Part shown: in pieces, positions 12,616 through 13,899 of the stretch
How positions within the stretch are numbered: the first letter of the stretch is position 1
How the letters are laid out: the number at the start of each line of letters is the position of its first letter
NCBI GenBank assembly: GCA_018814245.1
Contig: JAHIZN010000167.1
Span: forward strand, 1 to 13,899
DNA length: 13,899 bases
Source: a bacterium
GTDB taxonomy: Bacteria > UBA9089 > CG2-30-40-21
Reading direction: 5' to 3'
Notes under the pieces: generated by a model
Database searches by the model: none
The model's input: the letters and a program-made list of their open reading frames with translations, nothing else
What the model was told of the DNA's origin: nothing
Program-made: the position numbers and the translations under genes

Positions 12616-13677
12616 ATGGAAAAACTGACAAAAATATTAGCACAAATACAAACTGTTGATTTCTCTCTTGCAGAGGCAGCTCAAAGCCGTCTTGATAATC
12701 TTACCAAACCACAGGCAAGCCTTGGCAGACTTGAGGAACTGGCAAAACAGGTAGTTTTGATTACCGGTACATTGACCCCATGCCTCGAAAAAAAGGTTAT
12801 TTTTACCATGGCTGGTGACCATGGGGTATGCGAAGAAGGGGTAAGCCTTTTTTCTACAGATGTAACACCACAGATGGTTTATAATTTTATTCGCGGCAAG
12901 GCAGGGATAAATGTTTTAGCAAACCATACAGGTGCCAAGGTAATTGTGGTGGATATGGGTGTAGCGATTGATCTTGAGCCTCAACCAGGGTTGGTTATAA
13001 AAAAGGTTGGTTATGGGACAAAAAATATATCCAATGGTCCAGCTATGAGCCGGGATGAAGCAATTCTTTGTATTGAACGAGGGATAGAAGCCTTTGAGCA
13101 GGAGCTTGAGGCTAATGGATTGGATATTTGTGGATGCGGCGATATGGGGATTGGAAATACAACCCCGTCTTCAGCCATTGTTGCTGCAATAACTGGTGCA
13201 GCAATAGAGGAAATCACTGGCAGAGGAACAGGGATTGGGGATACTGCCTGGCTGAAAAAGGTAGCTGTTATCAAAAATGCATTGGCGATAAATCAACCTG
13301 ATCCAACAGATGGGATCGATGTTCTGGCTAAGGTTGGCGGGTTTGAAATAGGCGGGCTATGTGGTATGATCCTTGCCTCAGCTGCAAACAGAAAGCCAGT
13401 GGTTATTGATGGCTTTATCTCTACTGCTGCTGCCTTGATTGCATATCTGTTGAAACCTGTTGCTATCCAGTACATGATTGCTGGTCATGCCTCTGTGGAA
13501 AGAGGGCAGCAAGCTGCCTTGAGGATGATGGGCATCCATCCTGTCTTGGATCTACAGATGAGACTCGGAGAAGGCACAGGGGCAGCATTGGCAATGGGTA
13601 TTGTTGATGCCGGGGTAAAGATATTGACACAGATGGCAACTTTTGGTGAAGCTGGAGTTTCAGAGGCAAATAGGTAA
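12616..13677 (+). CDS. cobT: nicotinate-nucleotide--dimethylbenzimidazole phosphoribosyltransferase CobT
   Basis: This 353-residue cytoplasmic enzyme makes alpha-ribazole 5'-phosphate from nicotinate mononucleotide and dimethylbenzimidazole, for the lower ligand of cobalamin. Family signatures run along the whole chain: LTKPQASLGRLEELA near residue 30, FTMAGDHGVCEEGVS (70-85), GKAGINVLA, CGCGDMGIGNTTPSSAI (about 172-188), GRGTGIGD, IDGFISTAAAL, GHASVERG and the catalytic-glutamate motif RLGEGTGAALAMGI near 315-328. The length matches the 356-residue Salmonella enzyme. The ATG at 12616 has GGAG upstream. The in-frame ATG at 12574 lies about 2 nt after the expected transcription start and has no ribosome binding site, so it is rejected. 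No other cobalamin gene is in the window, and the product could serve salvage or lower-ligand remodelling as well as de novo synthesis. Confidence 0.96.
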   Translation: MEKLTKILAQIQTVDFSLAEAAQSRLDNLTKPQASLGRLEELAKQVVLITGTLTPCLEKKVIFTMAGDHGVCEEGVSLFSTDVTPQMVYNFIRGKAGINVLANHTGAKVIVVDMGVAIDLEPQPGLVIKKVGYGTKNISNGPAMSRDEAILCIERGIEAFEQELEANGLDICGCGDMGIGNTTPSSAIVAAITGAAIEEITGRGTGIGDTAWLKKVAVIKNALAINQPDPTDGIDVLAKVGGFEIGGLCGMILASAANRKPVVIDGFISTAAALIAYLLKPVAIQYMIAGHASVERGQQAALRMMGIHPVLDLQMRLGEGTGAALAMGIVDAGVKILTQMATFGEAGVSEANR

Positions 13678-13859
13678 AAATTTACCACACAAACGCAAAG
13701 AAAAATTAATCTTGCTGATTAAATTTTATCTGCACAGGTCGAAAATTGCTGCCCTTTCCAACTGAAACTCCGACATAAGAATGAGTCTCTATTCCTGTTA
13801 AGACATCACCTCGTAATTTTTTTTTAACTTGTGTACAATATCTAATTTTGATAAGGAAA

Positions 13860-13894
13860 GCAGTAGAGAGGCGATAATCGTGTCTCTATGTCTG
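13860..13894. repeat. palindrome of the GTAGAGA...TCTCTAC type
   Basis: GTAGAGAGGCGATAATCGTG (13863-13882) runs into TCTCTAT (13883-13889), folding as GTAGAGA/TCTCTAT with GCGAT/ATCGT inside. The flanking GCA and TGC extend the pairing. It belongs to the same loose family as 5492-5519. The rest of 13678-13859 is AT-rich with no gene I can support. Confidence 0.55.
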
Positions 13895-13899
13895 CATTC

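Noticed and set aside
12637..13688. Minus-strand open frames opposite cobT
   Set aside because: They are shadows of a highly conserved coding sequence, without ribosome binding sites or recognisable products.

Overview
This AT-rich bacterial window carries two conserved gene groups on the minus strand, one conserved gene on the plus strand, and an unusually large amount of short repetitive and MITE-like DNA between them. The combination of rny-ymdB-spoVS, a lipoprotein-type PstS, PstSCAB without PhoU, a TIGR02574-type toxin-antitoxin pair, CobT, non-ATG starts (GTG, TTG) with strong GGAGG-type ribosome binding sites, and intergenic inverted repeats suggests an uncultured deep-branching lineage (for example the Omnitrophota/Desantisbacteria/Planctomycetota neighbourhood). 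No marker here fixes the phylum.

Layout, read in the direction of transcription (right to left): rny (RNase Y, 11600-10059), ymdB (metallophosphoesterase, 9963-9178) and spoVS (8717-8457) form the first group, led by a good sigma70-type promoter at 11998-11970 with a leader of about 360 nt. An orphan tungstate-binding protein, tupA (8124-7150), follows. Then comes a phosphate uptake operon: pstS (6615-5827, near-consensus promoter), a ParE/RelE-type toxin-antitoxin cassette inserted at 5370-4841, pstC and pstA (4787-3103, overlapping by 1 nt), and two pstB genes (2923-2168 and 1797-1042). The left edge (1-980) is degraded: the start of an unrecognised gene, a frameshifted PIN-domain gene, and an internally deleted ISL3-family element. 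On the right, cobT (12616-13677) runs on the plus strand from its own consensus promoter.

The most interesting biological signal is the pstB pair. PstB1 has lost the Q-loop glutamine (to Ala) and the H-loop histidine (to Asn) but keeps the LSGGQ signature. PstB2 keeps Walker A, Q-loop and H-loop but has a degenerate signature (LSLEY). In a PstB1-PstB2 heterodimer all three losses fall in the same composite ATP site, giving one consensus and one degenerate site, as in known asymmetric ABC transporters.

The second signal is the intergenic DNA. At least four groups of small inverted-repeat elements are visible: a 119/131-bp pair ending in CAGGCTGTTACGG; three 120-190-bp copies ending in CACAAAGGGTGTAA; two elements ending in GTAAC-N2-TTCAG; and hairpins built from inverted arrays of 7-9-bp units. 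Several sit between genes that are normally tightly linked, and one repeat arm seems to have been read into the 3' end of tupA. No tRNA, rRNA, CRISPR array or convincing riboswitch was seen.
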